Source: Bolinopsis microptera
Taxonomy: Eukaryota > Ctenophora > Tentaculata > Lobata > Bolinopsidae
Length of the DNA stretch: 64,000 nucleotides
Direction of reading: 5' to 3'
Assembly: GCF_026151205.1 (NCBI RefSeq)
Contig: NC_087076.1
Coordinates: 13,811,675-13,875,674 of the forward strand
A model generated the notes under the pieces. That model saw nothing but the letters and a program-made list of their open reading frames with translations. It ran no database searches and had not been told where the DNA came from. The translations under genes were made by a program, and so were the position numbers. This document shows, one piece after another, positions 52,211-62,592 of the stretch (within the stretch, counting starts at the first letter, position 1; every line of letters starts with the position of its first letter).

Positions 52211-54147
52211 TTACTCCTTCAGCTCGCCTAAACTCTCGTACACATTATTCTCTTCCTCATTCTTCTCTTCTATCTCTGCTTCTCCACACTTTGTATCACT
52301 CGGATTCGCCTCAACCCCTACGTCTTCCGTTTCACTATTTGATTGCTCTGCTTGTTCACTCATTCTGATGGGATGAGATGAGGGTCCAGGTTCCTTCTTC
52401 TTCATACATCGTCTGAATCTGTAGAAAATAGCCGCTGCGATTAAAATACAACCAAGTGACAGCAGTGCTATGAACGCAGCAACCACTATTTTCTGTGTTA
52501 GATCTTTGTGACAGAATCCTTTGTCAACTTTAAACCCCGGTGGACAATTTAGACATTGGACCCCATCTCCGTATAGGTCTTCTGGACACTTGTAACATGT
52601 GTGATTCTCCCAGTACTCTCCCAGAGTGCACCTGGAGAATAAGAATTGGGTTACAACTTATTGCACTCACTCTAACGATTATAGACTTACTAGGTATCTC
52701 AAACTCTTGGGAATAAATCTAATACTTCTCCTAGATTTACAACTTGCAATTATTTAGTTACCTGTAACAGTTGCCTGAAGCTGGTTTTGCAGCAGTAAAG
52801 TGAGGACATCTCGTACAATTCAGAGACCCAGCAGTAGAGTAAAAGTTCTCAGAACACGGCTCACATCTGGTATTGTTAAGCAGTATGTAGCCTGCTTTAC
52901 ACCTACATGTGGTAGATCCCGGGGTTGATGTGGAATGTTTCGGACATGGTGTGCACTGTGTGTTGTTACCATTGTCTGTGTAATGGTCCTCTGGACACTG
53001 GACACAGTTCCTCTCCTCCACTCTCCAGTAGGAACCAGGCAGACAGGTACAGAACGATTGAATCTCGTTAGATGTGAGATTTTCTGGACATTTGAAGCAC
53101 TCTGTAGCACCAGAGTAGCTGTAAAACCCAGCACTGCAGCCCTTGCAGACCCCATCCTCCCAGTAAAGTCCACCCTCGCACTCACACTGTTCTGATCCAG
53201 CTGTAGAACTGGATCCTGGCGCACAGGTTGCACATTTTAGCGCTCCCTCTGTGCTGTAGGAGTTAGGCGGACAGATACTGCAGCGCGCTTCCAGTGATGT
53301 CAGCGATAGGAAATAGTAACCTGCTGGACAGTTACAGTGAGTAGAACCTACAGGTGAAGTGCTGTTTGTAGGACACTTGAAACAGTGCTGGTAGTTTGAT
53401 GTTAGGTACCAGTTAGCAGCACAGTTGCACTGTGTTGAGTCTGGACGGGAGGCGGCGCCTGCTGGACAGGGGAGACACTTCTTATCAGAGATGTAAGTGT
53501 TAGCTTTACAGCCGATACAGGAGATCTTTGTGTAGTAGTATCGATAGTAGTGGTAGTAGTGAAGACAGCTAGAAGAGGTATCGTAAGTACACTCAGTAGG
53601 ACTACTGCATTTCAGGTTATAAACTTTACTGTGGGACCTGTAATCCTCAGCAAAACTGTAACCTGAATTTAAGTTGGAAACTTGAACCACTCTAGAGTAG
53701 TTCATTCTCTGACAAATGTAGTTTCCCGAGTCTGTTGTGGGGGGATATATGATGGGATATTCTGAGACACCATGGTTCATTTGTCTGCAAACTGGAGCCC
53801 AAGATCCACCCTCTTCTTTTGCCATGAGTACTCCTTCATCTGACTGAACATTCCTTTCACTCCATATTTGGAATTCCAGCCTGTCTTGAGCGGATCTTTT
53901 CTCCCTATTCAAGTTCATTGGAACATTTTCACGGTCGATCTTAGTGAAATTCTTGTATTGTCTGGTTTTACTGCTGCTGCCAACTACTGAAATATAATGA
54001 CTTTATAACACTATTAATTTATTCCGCGTCAATGTTTTAAAAAATGAGTGCGAAACCAAAACTTGAATTTTTTACATTGTTACAGTTACCTTGTCCGATG
54101 ATGAACAGACTTATGACCAGAAAAATGCGGTTACTAGACAAAATCAT
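52211..54147 (-). CDS. cysteine-rich type I membrane receptor, long form (copy 4)
   Basis: The only complete long copy. Exons 54147-54090, 53986-52762 and 52631-52211 are in phase and give 567 aa. Signal peptide MILSSNRIFLVISLFIIGQ; REKR; a divergent SRCR-like domain (EGGSWAPVCRQ ... TECTYDTSSSC ... YYTKISC). Then come about seven GCC2/GCC3 Cys modules (repeating C..CP..S.S..GS..C.C..G.Y), a membrane segment (VVAAFIALLSLGCILIAAAIFY) and an acidic cytoplasmic tail ending VYESLGELKE. YESL fits a YxxL-type endocytic or signalling motif. N-glycosylation sequons are frequent (NFT, NYS, NST, NNT, NCT). No ligand is known. The tandem, fast-changing family suggests a recognition or immune role, which is inference. 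Confidence 0.82.
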
Positions 54148-54846
54148 GTTAAAAGTCAAAACAGACCTTTACCACTGAAACCAGAGTTATGGATAGTGGA
54201 TATTATATAGCTGATTGAAAAGAGAAATTGGTCACGTCATATTCGCGTGATTAAAATCAACTGTCAACTAAATGGCACGTACTCTGAATAGTTTAGTCCT
54301 GCTACTCCCAGTTTTAAAGTTACACTGGCATTACTTGGTAATTAGTCTTGTTTCTTGTTTAAAACTATTTAGTTTTATTTACTTTAAGCAAATATTTCTG
54401 ACAGTGGCTTTGAAAACTGTTTTGTGAAATGAACAGAGAAAAAAAGACGTTACCATGATTACAAAACTATTTAAAGGCTGTAACCATAGCTATATAGAAA
54501 CCCTTTTATATCTTCTACTTATACTACTATCTATAATAATACTGGGGAATAAAATCCGAGGTAGGTTAATTGTTGTAAAACGTACTGTACTGCTAGTTTA
54601 TATGTCTCAATGACTGGCAAAAAGATATTACCATTCACAATCATCATCATAGGCAGTCAAATATATATCATAAAAGTAAAATTAAATATCCTTAAATAAC
54701 TTATGTAATATCCTTAAATACCTTATCCTTAAATACCTTATGACATATTTATGTTGTGCTAAAAATCACAAAAACAGTCTCGATCCATAGTTATAATAAT
54801 TATAGAGTAGGCTGTGTGCTGTTTCCAGAATATTACCAAGCGTCCA

Positions 54847-54978
54847 TTACTCCTTCAGCTCGCCTAAACTCTCGTACACAATATTCTCATTCTCCTCCTC
54901 TAACTCTGCTTCTCCACACTTTGTATCACACGGATTCGCCTCAACCCCCACTTCTTCTGTTTCCCTGTTCAAGTGCTC
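54847..54978 (-). pseudogene. receptor copy 5: cytoplasmic-tail fragment
   Basis: Encodes only the acidic tail (GVEANP.DTKCGEAELEE ... VYESLGELKE, stop at 54849-54847) of a long-form receptor. It stops abruptly at 54978, where retrotransposon 3' sequence begins. The same fragment recurs at 56892-57023 through the 2.04-kb duplication. Confidence 0.8.
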
Positions 54979-55629
54979 TTCCACCACTTAAGCGTTCATC
55001 TATGACACACCCCACAACACTTACCATCGTTTGTTTGGGGACTGGTTTGTAAGCCAGCCAATGTTTACGAATATAATATTAATAATTTTATTACATAATC
55101 ATAAATATATATCATAAATAGATCAAATCTGAAACACAAATTTGCACGCAGTTAATAAATTTATTAAAAAAAAAAAAAAAAAAAGGTTTATTGATAAAAC
55201 AAAATATGGAGCACTCTGTGCTTCCAACAGCCTTTCAGACTAGCGCTAAGTTTGTTAGGGACTGATTTAGGATATCGTAGATATTGCTATGCCATGCCAT
55301 TAGTTTGGATATGTAGTGTTTGTGATTGTTGAAATCGATTAATTACGGTTTGTGCTGATAGGAAAATAGTGATAGTGGGGAATGTGGCAGTGTAAATATG
55401 GACCTGGAATTTAGGATGTGTGGCTTATCCATTAATATTAGTTGCCGCTAGTCTGTGATCAGTTTGTTCTGGTTTTTTTGTGTGCAAATATATATATTCA
55501 TAGTTTATTTTTGTAATATCATATAATATATAGTATTTAATAATAACCATATGACTAATAACTGATTTACTAATTAACTAATTAACTAATTCACTAAACT
55601 GATATAATGACCGTTGTGTCCAGTAACTT

Positions 55630-56772
55630 TCAGACACGTTGTGACCTTCTTAGACCTGGAATATTATGTAATAAGAAACTGGGCCACGTGTCATCGTCAT
55701 TTTCACTCTGCAGGTTCAAGAGCATGCGTTTTGTAGCCGATTTAAAAAGGTTTATGGAAAAAAGTTCGGGTAGGGTGCTTACATTTGCATTTACAGCATA
55801 AATTGAGAGTAAAGGTCCTTTGAAGAACATCGAAGATCTGAAATGTGTGGTGTTGTACTCGGCTAACCAGGATGCTGCAGTCACGTGATCTGAGTTTGCA
55901 GTGGGTGCATTTTCTGGGATAGTCATACAGATTTGTTGAGGGACTGAGCTGCGGAAATGTTTGATTCGGTGCATGAGAATTAGTGTGTTTTTTACAATAA
56001 CACTGTGCACCGTGAGCATACCATTGTTATTGAAAAATTGTTTTGTGTGTTCTGGCAGTCGACCGTCTTTGTAAAAGTAATTTATGTGACCTGGCATTAC
56101 TGCCCTGATACCCTGTTTTTGTCGTGAGAAGAGTGATTCAATGTGATTTTTTGCTGCAAACCCCCATACAATTGAACAGAAGTTTAAATGCGATTGAACA
56201 AAACTTTGATATATCTGTAGCCTTATTTGAATCGATAGGTGACGTTTTATTTTATACATAATTCCTACATACCGCATCATTTTTGATCTAACAGCTGCTA
56301 TATGCTTAGACCATGTTAGTTTATCATCCATTATAACGCCAAGGAACCGTGCTTCCCTTTTACGTTCTAATTGTGTGTCTGCAATATGAATATTTGGAGT
56401 ATTATCAGTATTTCTAACACCGAAAAGCATATAGCAGGTCTTTTTTAGATTAAGTGCAAGTCCATTACAGTCAACCCAGCGTACAAACTCGTGGGAGAAT
56501 TGGTTGAATTTTTGTATAACATCGTTTGCATTTTTTCCTTTTATTATGATGTTCGCATCATCAGCGTAGAGTATATACTTTATCATACTGTTGATATTTG
56601 GCATATCATTGATGTAGATTAGGAATAACAAAGGTCCCATAATACTGCCCTGTGGAACTCCGTATGTAATAGGTTTAAGAGCTGATTTAATACCATTCAA
56701 ACATACATATTGCTGACGTGTGCTCAGGTAGAATTTAAACCATTGCAAAGCTTGCCCACGGATTCCATAGTG
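55630..56772 (-). pseudogene. duplicated 3' part of retrotransposon 2 ORF2
   Basis: About 380 codons of the RT C-terminal half (from just before QWFKFYLSTRQQ), with GVPQGSIMGPLLF and YADDANII kept. The 5' break is the duplication junction, not reverse-transcription truncation. Compared with the parent at 57673-58816 it differs at few residues. Confidence 0.88.
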
Positions 56773-56891
56773 CTTAAATACCTTATGACATATTTATGTT
56801 GTGCTAAAAATCACAAAAACAGTCTCGATCCATAGTTATAATAATTATAGAGTAGGCTGTGTGCTGTTTCCAGAATATTACCAAGCGTCCA

Positions 56892-57023
56892 TTACTCCTT
56901 CAGCTCGCCTAAACTCTCGTACACAATATTCTCATTCTCCTCCTCTAACTCTGCTTCTCCACACTTTGTATCACACGGATTCGCCTCAACCCCCACTTCT
57001 TCTGTTTCCCTGTTCAAGTGCTC
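56892..57023 (-). pseudogene. second copy of the receptor tail fragment
   Basis: Duplicate of 54847-54978, produced by the tandem duplication. It abuts the 3' end of retrotransposon 2 at 57023/57024. Confidence 0.8.
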
Positions 57024-60000
57024 TTCCACCACTTAAGCGTTCATCTATGACACACCCCACAACACTTACCATCGTTTGTTTGGGGACTGGTTTGTAAGCC
57101 AGCCAATGTTTACGAATATAATATTAATAATTTTATTACATAATCATAAATATATATCATAAATAGATCAAATCTGAAACACAAATTTGCACGCAGTTAA
57201 TAAATTTATTAAAAAAAAAAAAAAAAAAAGGTTTATTGATAAAACAAAATATGGAGCACTCTGTGCTTCCAACAGCCTTTCAGACTAGCGCTAAGTTTGT
57301 TAGGGACTGATTTAGGATATCGTAGATATTGCTATGCCATGCCATTAGTTTGGATATGTAGTGTTTGTGATTGTTGAAATCGATTAATTACGGTTTGTGC
57401 TGATAGGAAAATAGTGATAGTGGGGAATGTGGCAGTGTAAATATGGACCTGGAATTTAGGATGTGTGGCTTATCCATTAATATTAGTTGCCGCTAGTCTG
57501 TGATCAGTTTGTTCTGGTTTTTTTGTGTGCAAATATATATTCATAGTTTATTTTTGTAATATCATATAATATATAGTACTTAATAATAACCATATGACTA
57601 ATAACTGATTTACTAATTAACTAATTAACTAATTCACTAAACTGATATAATGACCGTTGTGTCCAGTAACTTTCAGACACGTTGTGACCTTCTTAGACCT
57701 GGAATATTATGTAATAAGAAACTGGGCCACGTGTCATCGTCATTTTCACTCTGCAGGTTCAAGAGCATGCGTTTTGTAGCCGATTTAAAAAGGTTTATGG
57801 AAAAAAGTGTGGGTAGGGTGCTTACATTTGCATTTACAGCATAAATTGAGAGTAAAGGTCCTTTGAAGAACATCGAAGATCTGAAATGTGTGGTGTTGTA
57901 CTCGGCTAACCAGGATGCTGCAGTCACGTGATCTGAGTTTGCAGTGGGTGCATTTTCTGGGATAGTCATACAGATTTGTTGAGGGACTGAGCTGCGGAAA
58001 TGTTTGATTCGGTGCATGAGAATTAGTGTGTTTTTTACAATAACACTGTGCACCGTGAGTATACCATTGTTATTGAAAAATTGTTTTGTGTGTTCTGGCA
58101 GTCGACCGTCTTTGTAAAAGTAATTAATGTGACCTGGCATTACTGCCCTGATACCCTGTTTTTGTCGTGAGAAGAGTGATTCAATGTGATTTTTTGCTGC
58201 AAACCCCCATACAATTGAACAGAAGTTTAAATGCGATTGAACAAAACTTTGATATATCTGTAGCCTTATTTGAATCGATAGGTGACGTTTTATTTTATAC
58301 ATAATTCCTACATACCGCATCATTTTTGATCTAACAGCTGCTATATGCTTAGACCATGTTAGTTTATCATCCATTATAACGCCAAGGAACCGTGCTTCCC
58401 TTTTACGTTCTAATTGTGTGTCTGCAATATGAATATTTGGAGTATTATCAGTATTTCTAACACCGAAAAGCATATAGCAGGTCTTTTTTAGATTAAGTGC
58501 AAGTCCATTACAGTCAACCCAGCGTACAAACTCGTGGGAGAATTGGTTGAATTTTTGTATAACATCGTTTGCATTTTTGCCTTTTATAATGATGTTCGCA
58601 TCATCAGCGTAGAGTATAAACTTTATCATACTGTTGATATTTGGCATATCATTGATGTAGATTAGGAATAACAAAGGTCCCATAATACTGCCCTGTGGAA
58701 CTCCGTATGTAATAGGTTTAAGAGCTGATTTAATACCATTCAAACATACATATTGCTGACGTGTGCTCAGGTAGGATTTAAACCATTGCAAAGCTTGCCC
58801 ACGGATTCCATAGTGCTGGAGTTTGTCAATCAATACATCATGAGACAAAACGTCAAAAGCTTTACTAAAGTCGACTAGGAGTAGTAGAGCAACTTCCTTT
58901 TTGGCAAGGGAATTCAGAATCGTGTGTTGAGCATCCAAAAGAGCATGCTCACAGGATCGGCCTGGCCGGAAGCCATATTGCCCTTCAAAGAGCGAGCCTT
59001 TCTTGTCAAGGAAGTCCATTACTCTATTATGCATAAGTTTTTCATACAATTTGGAAAAGGTGCACAGCAAAGATATGGGTCGATAGTTAGTGGCGTCGGA
59101 TTTGCTGCCTCCTTTGTGAATTGGTATAACTTTAGCTATTTTGAGAGATGATGGGAAGATACCTTGACTAAATGATGTGTTAATGATTATGGACAAGACT
59201 TTACAGAAGGAGGGGCAGTCTTTTACAATTTTTAGGGGTTCAATTTTAGTGTCTTGAGTGGATTTATTCTTAAGCTTGCTAATAATTTGTTCAACTTCAC
59301 TTTCGGTAGTTGGTCTTACGAACATAGACTGCGAAGCTGGGCTGCTAAGGTAATGTTTAAAACCCCCTGGATCGAATACAGTACGCGCGCTGATCGCATC
59401 TTTGATTTTTGTGGCAATGTTGGAGAAGTAAGAGTTAAAGTGCTCAGCTACATCACTGTCACTATTTATGATATTTCCGTCGGCGTTTTGGAGTTTAATT
59501 TTGTTATGAGATTTAGATTTTCTGCCAAGTAGAGTGTTGATCAGCTGCCATTGTTTCTTTGAACAATCTTTATACTTATCAAATTGTGTTTTGTAGTATT
59601 TGTCTTTTGCCTTATTGACGTGCTTGTCGCAGAATGCCTTATGCTTTTTGTAAGCCTTGTAGTTTTCCTCCGTTGGGTCCACTATTTTGGCATGGAATAA
59701 TTTGTTTTTACGAGCACATGCAATTTCAAGCCAGGGTAGCATAAAAGGTTTGGGGTCCTGCCTTTCAAATTTGCGGCGCACATGATTGGTTTTCACTGGG
59801 TATGCCTCATCATAATGCTGACCGTATATTTCAATAAATTTGTTATATTGTTCATCAGCACAATTTTCACGTGTGACTTCCTCCCACATTTCGGATCCAA
59901 TTAATTCTATAAATTTAAGGTTGTTCGACTCGTTAAACATACGTTTTTCAATATTCATTCCATGGTCGACTCTGTGTCGTTTGTTTCTACTCCCTGCAAT

Positions 60001-61400
60001 GTGGCTGTATTGCCCAAGTGAGATAGTAACAAGAGTGGCTAGATGATCAGACAGGTCAACAGTAAGAACATTGCAGCTGTGTGTGTGTTGTACGTTATTG
60101 CTGTAAACATGATCTATAAGAGTGGCACTGTGATCAGTGATACGTGTGGGACGTGAGACTAGCTGAAAGAAACCGTATTTAGTCATAGTTTCAATCAAAT
60201 TTTGACAATGTTTGTCAGTATCATAATGTGTAAGATCTACATTGAAATCACCGACTAATATAGTATGTTTTCTCGAGTGCCTTTCCATGCCGTGTAATAG
60301 GGAGTCAATGAGTTTGTTAAAATTATCAGGGTTTTTTGATGCTGGTGACCGATATATATTGACGATTATCTTTGTTTTGTTAAAGCTTTTGCAGTTATGG
60401 AGTTTTACCAACATGAATTCACCACTCTTGTCTGTCACATCAAAGTTTTGGGGAAAGAATTTTTCAATATTTTCAGACTCGCATACGCGCGTATTGATAT
60501 AAATTGCTAAACCCCCACCACGACCAGAACTACGTATTGGATCTCGTAACAGTGGTTCATAAAATCCCTCAAGCACTAGGTCATTAATACCATTAGGAAG
60601 CTTATCCTGCAAGAGATTAGTCTCGTTAAAACAAAGGACATCATACTTCGAGTACGTGAATATATCTTCTCTTAATTTGTCTACGTTTTTAAGAAGTCCC
60701 CGTATGTTTAAGGTAAATATCTTAAGATCACATGGTCCTGACGAACTTACATTTGTCGGCTCCATGTAATTGCAGCTAACTAAAATATCAGAAATCTCAT
60801 TCCAATATTCGAGTTCCTGATCTTGGTCAATTGTATTTCCTATTTCGTTAATCAACTGATAGCGATCGTAGGGATTGTGGATTACGCCGGTGTGAGTATG
60901 TGTATGTAATGAGTATAGCTGATAGCAATGTACATAGTATCCCGGGATCATATTTTCACAGCAATTTCTGCATCCTAATAAGTCGGAGTGACATTTGGTA
61001 TGTACTTTAGATTCGCACCAGTGGCAGGTTTTCAGGTTGGCGGGGGAGTAAATCCAGCCATTACAGCATGTGCATTGAACTTTAAATTTAGGACCTATGA
61101 CGGGCCCTTGTCTCGGTGGCTTTGCCGAGGGGCATGCATTTACTGGTAAGGCGCTGGAAATACAGTCATAACATATCCAGGCAGAGCCAGAATCTACAAT
61201 TATTTTTGCCTCAGACTTAGATAACTTCATGCATTTCATATGTTTTATTTTGTCGCAGTGACTGCAAATTAGGAACGAACGTGCTTTAGGAATACGTGTA
61301 TTACATTTGTTGCAACGCTGAGATTCGTTCATAGAACTATGAGATAATGTATTATATTCGTTAGTATTATAGTTATATTATGATATATTTAAGAGAGTAT
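57024..61400 (-). mobile_element. non-LTR retrotransposon 2 (ORF2 intact)
   Basis: Minus-strand element with its 3' terminus at about 57024, inside the receptor tail sequence. The 3' UTR is about 650 bp and includes an A run on the plus strand at 57212-57229, which is poly-T for the element and so not its tail. ORF2 spans 61332-57673. No ORF1 lies directly upstream. The next ORF1-type frame is at 63056-64000, beyond a 1.7-kb stretch of other sequence. Whether they are one element split by an insertion or two elements is open. Confidence 0.75.
57673..61332 (-). CDS. retrotransposon 2 ORF2: zinc fingers, APE endonuclease, reverse transcriptase
   Basis: An intact 1219-aa protein. Residues ~7-58 form a PHD-like finger (CNKC...CSHC...HMKC...CYDC), and a second Cys/His cluster lies at ~87-136 (CTCC...CHWC...HTKC...CRNCC). 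The APE endonuclease spans about 205-440 (LNIRGLLKNVDKL, CFNETNL, VGDFNVDLTH) and ends in the canonical SDH. RT runs from about 740 to 1000 (NYRPISLLCTFSKLYEKL, QYGFRPGRS, LVDFSKAFD, GVPQGSIMGPLLF, YADD). A CR1/L2/Jockey-type enzyme is likely; it is clearly different from the element at 22-28 kb. No stops or frameshifts are seen. Confidence 0.92.
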   Translation of the reverse strand: MNESQRCNKCNTRIPKARSFLICSHCDKIKHMKCMKLSKSEAKIIVDSGSAWICYDCISSALPVNACPSAKPPRQGPVIGPKFKVQCTCCNGWIYSPANLKTCHWCESKVHTKCHSDLLGCRNCCENMIPGYYVHCYQLYSLHTHTHTGVIHNPYDRYQLINEIGNTIDQDQELEYWNEISDILVSCNYMEPTNVSSSGPCDLKIFTLNIRGLLKNVDKLREDIFTYSKYDVLCFNETNLLQDKLPNGINDLVLEGFYEPLLRDPIRSSGRGGGLAIYINTRVCESENIEKFFPQNFDVTDKSGEFMLVKLHNCKSFNKTKIIVNIYRSPASKNPDNFNKLIDSLLHGMERHSRKHTILVGDFNVDLTHYDTDKHCQNLIETMTKYGFFQLVSRPTRITDHSATLIDHVYSNNVQHTHSCNVLTVDLSDHLATLVTISLGQYSHIAGSRNKRHRVDHGMNIEKRMFNESNNLKFIELIGSEMWEEVTRENCADEQYNKFIEIYGQHYDEAYPVKTNHVRRKFERQDPKPFMLPWLEIACARKNKLFHAKIVDPTEENYKAYKKHKAFCDKHVNKAKDKYYKTQFDKYKDCSKKQWQLINTLLGRKSKSHNKIKLQNADGNIINSDSDVAEHFNSYFSNIATKIKDAISARTVFDPGGFKHYLSSPASQSMFVRPTTESEVEQIISKLKNKSTQDTKIEPLKIVKDCPSFCKVLSIIINTSFSQGIFPSSLKIAKVIPIHKGGSKSDATNYRPISLLCTFSKLYEKLMHNRVMDFLDKKGSLFEGQYGFRPGRSCEHALLDAQHTILNSLAKKEVALLLLVDFSKAFDVLSHDVLIDKLQHYGIRGQALQWFKSYLSTRQQYVCLNGIKSALKPITYGVPQGSIMGPLLFLIYINDMPNINSMIKFILYADDANIIIKGKNANDVIQKFNQFSHEFVRWVDCNGLALNLKKTCYMLFGVRNTDNTPNIHIADTQLERKREARFLGVIMDDKLTWSKHIAAVRSKMMRYVGIMYKIKRHLSIQIRLQIYQSFVQSHLNFCSIVWGFAAKNHIESLFSRQKQGIRAVMPGHINYFYKDGRLPEHTKQFFNNNGILTVHSVIVKNTLILMHRIKHFRSSVPQQICMTIPENAPTANSDHVTAASWLAEYNTTHFRSSMFFKGPLLSIYAVNANVSTLPTLFSINLFKSATKRMLLNLQSENDDDTWPSFLLHNIPGLRRSQRV

Positions 61401-61494
61401 AGACTTACTATTAATACAAAATATGATAATAATAACGTGACCTAGTCAGATACTTCTAACGAAGACTTTCAGTCCTGTGTGTAGAAAGTACCGT

Positions 61495-61625
61495 GACTTA
61501 TAAATATCTCCGGGATTTCGACGCGGGATCATATTATCACTCAGCCCGGCCCGCTGTTAGATAAACATCTCAAGGTGATATCATCCCGCCCCGGAAATTT
61601 GTATAAACCCGGCCCGCTTTTTAGT
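61495..61625. repeat. cluster of GC-rich inverted and direct repeats
   Basis: CCCGGCCCGCTNTTAG-type sequence occurs twice (about 61543 and 61609). GCGGGATCATATTATCAC (about 61523) is an approximate reverse complement of GTGATATCATCCCGC (about 61576). The motifs TATAAACCC and ATCATCCCGC return at the far end of this unit (62328-62390). Confidence 0.6.
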
Positions 61626-61720
61626 CGTAACTGATGTTTATCATTCAATTCTCCGACTTACAATAATCAATGATACTGCTGATTAGAACTCGATAATAGT
61701 AGAACAGTTAGACGCGCGAT

Positions 61721-61804
61721 CACGTGGGCGCGTCACGTGCGTACCACGTGCCACCAATAGCATACGCCGAGTCTATACCACGTGACACGAAAGCGCACCA
61801 CGTG
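61721..61804. promoter_or_regulatory. five CACGTG boxes in 84 bp
   Basis: Palindromic E-box/G-box hexamers lie at 61721, 61734, 61745, 61779 and 61799. The region is about 200 bp upstream of the small ORF at 62012. CACGTG is bound by bHLH-ZIP factors (Myc/Max, USF, MITF types). Function here is inferred from density and position only. Confidence 0.6.
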
Positions 61805-62011
61805 ATATGAAACATCGTAACCGTCCACTTCTTTTACACGCAAATTCCTGAAAACGTTGCCAAAGCAGCTAATTCTTGGAATTTCTCCAACGCGTGGCGT
61901 GAGAAGTTGGCGACTAGCCAGCTACCCTTGTCCGTGCCCTAAAAATAGTATTGTTTTGCTTGCTCTCCTTCCAGCTCTTGTTTCTGCTAACGTTCAAGCT
62001 ATTGCTCCACT

Positions 62012-62224
62012 ATGACAGATCGGTTTGACATTCAGATTGATGAACTGCTTTCCAATCGTGTTCCGGACAGTACAGTTAGAGTCAACAACTGGGCTCTAAA
62101 CAAATTTAATTCTTGGCTTCAGTCATCCAGATTTGCTCGTGACTTCAATGACTTTGACTTTTATCACTCTCTTCTAAAGTATAAATCCCTTGTCGAAATC
62201 GCCGGAGATAATTATAATCCATAA
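62012..62224 (+). CDS. 70-aa ORF like the N-terminal SAM-like part of Crypton-type tyrosine recombinases
   Basis: The frame IDELLSNRVPDSTVRVNN, continuing ALNKFNSWLQ, resembles the N-terminal core-binding segment that precedes tyrosine-recombinase/DUF3504-type domains in Crypton-derived proteins (short helix, Ser/Thr-Arg, then a W/F-rich helix). It starts at a clear ATG downstream of the CACGTG cluster and stops after NYNP, followed within 30 bp by AATAAA. The catalytic domain is absent, so it would be a truncated or domesticated remnant, or only a resemblance. Confidence 0.4.
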   Translation: MTDRFDIQIDELLSNRVPDSTVRVNNWALNKFNSWLQSSRFARDFNDFDFYHSLLKYKSLVEIAGDNYNP

Positions 62225-62249
62225 ACACTTCACGCTCAGGGCTAAATAA

Positions 62250-62392
62250 ATGTAATCCCTCAGCTGGCGCTTCGGGATTACATATTAACACAAAACTCGT
62301 GCGCTGCGCGCACTCGTATGTGTTTATCAGATCATCCCGCTAGCGCGGGATGATCTGTTATATAAACCCTTTGCGTGGCGGGTTTATGTTAT
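62250..62392. repeat. run of perfect hairpins after the small ORF
   Basis: Four hairpins occur in about 140 bp. ATGTAATCCC/GGGATTACAT lies near 62250-62283, GTGCGC/GCGCAC near 62299-62313, AGATCATCCCGC/GCGGGATGATCT near 62330-62357 (4-nt loop), and ATAAACCC/GGGTTTAT near 62362-62388. Confidence 0.8.
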
Positions 62393-62528
62393 TATCTACA
62401 GTAATTAAGTAAACTTCACCTTTACCTTTATGATTGACCTTTAACTTCTCTTCTATTACTTGATGGCAGCAGCTCACCGTGCATGAGCCTAATTTCCATA
62501 TGTACAGTAATGTATGTGTCGAATGTTC

Positions 62529-62592
62529 AGAGTCAAATGTACAGAGTCAAATGTACAGATCAGTCAAATGTACAGAGTCAAATGTACAGTAA
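62529..62592. repeat. tandem AGTCAAATGTACAG repeats
   Basis: About four to five copies of AGTCAAATGTACAG, one preceded by an extra ATC. This lies in otherwise AT-rich sequence between the small ORF unit and the ORF1 fragment. Confidence 0.85.

Larger units (their letters stand above)
54728..58817. repeat. recent direct tandem duplication, about 2045 bp per copy
   Basis: 54728-56772 and 56773-58817 are nearly identical over their length. The few differences include a 2-bp change in a TA run near 55490/57535 and scattered substitutions. Each copy contains the receptor tail fragment and the 3' end of retrotransposon 2. The junction at 56772/56773 joins retrotransposon ORF2 directly to receptor 3' flank with about 2 bp (CT) of shared sequence. 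Confidence 0.93.

Noticed and set aside
54756-55052. Plus-strand ORFs beginning MLKITKT (also near 44076, 50567, 52120 and 56801)
   Set aside because: They recur because they are antisense to the conserved receptor tail and 3' flank; no domain, and the minus-strand reading is the meaningful one.
55169-55186. Poly-A run as a retrotransposon poly-A tail
   Set aside because: The element is on the minus strand, so its tail would appear as poly-T on the plus strand, and the run lies inside the 3' UTR rather than at the terminus.
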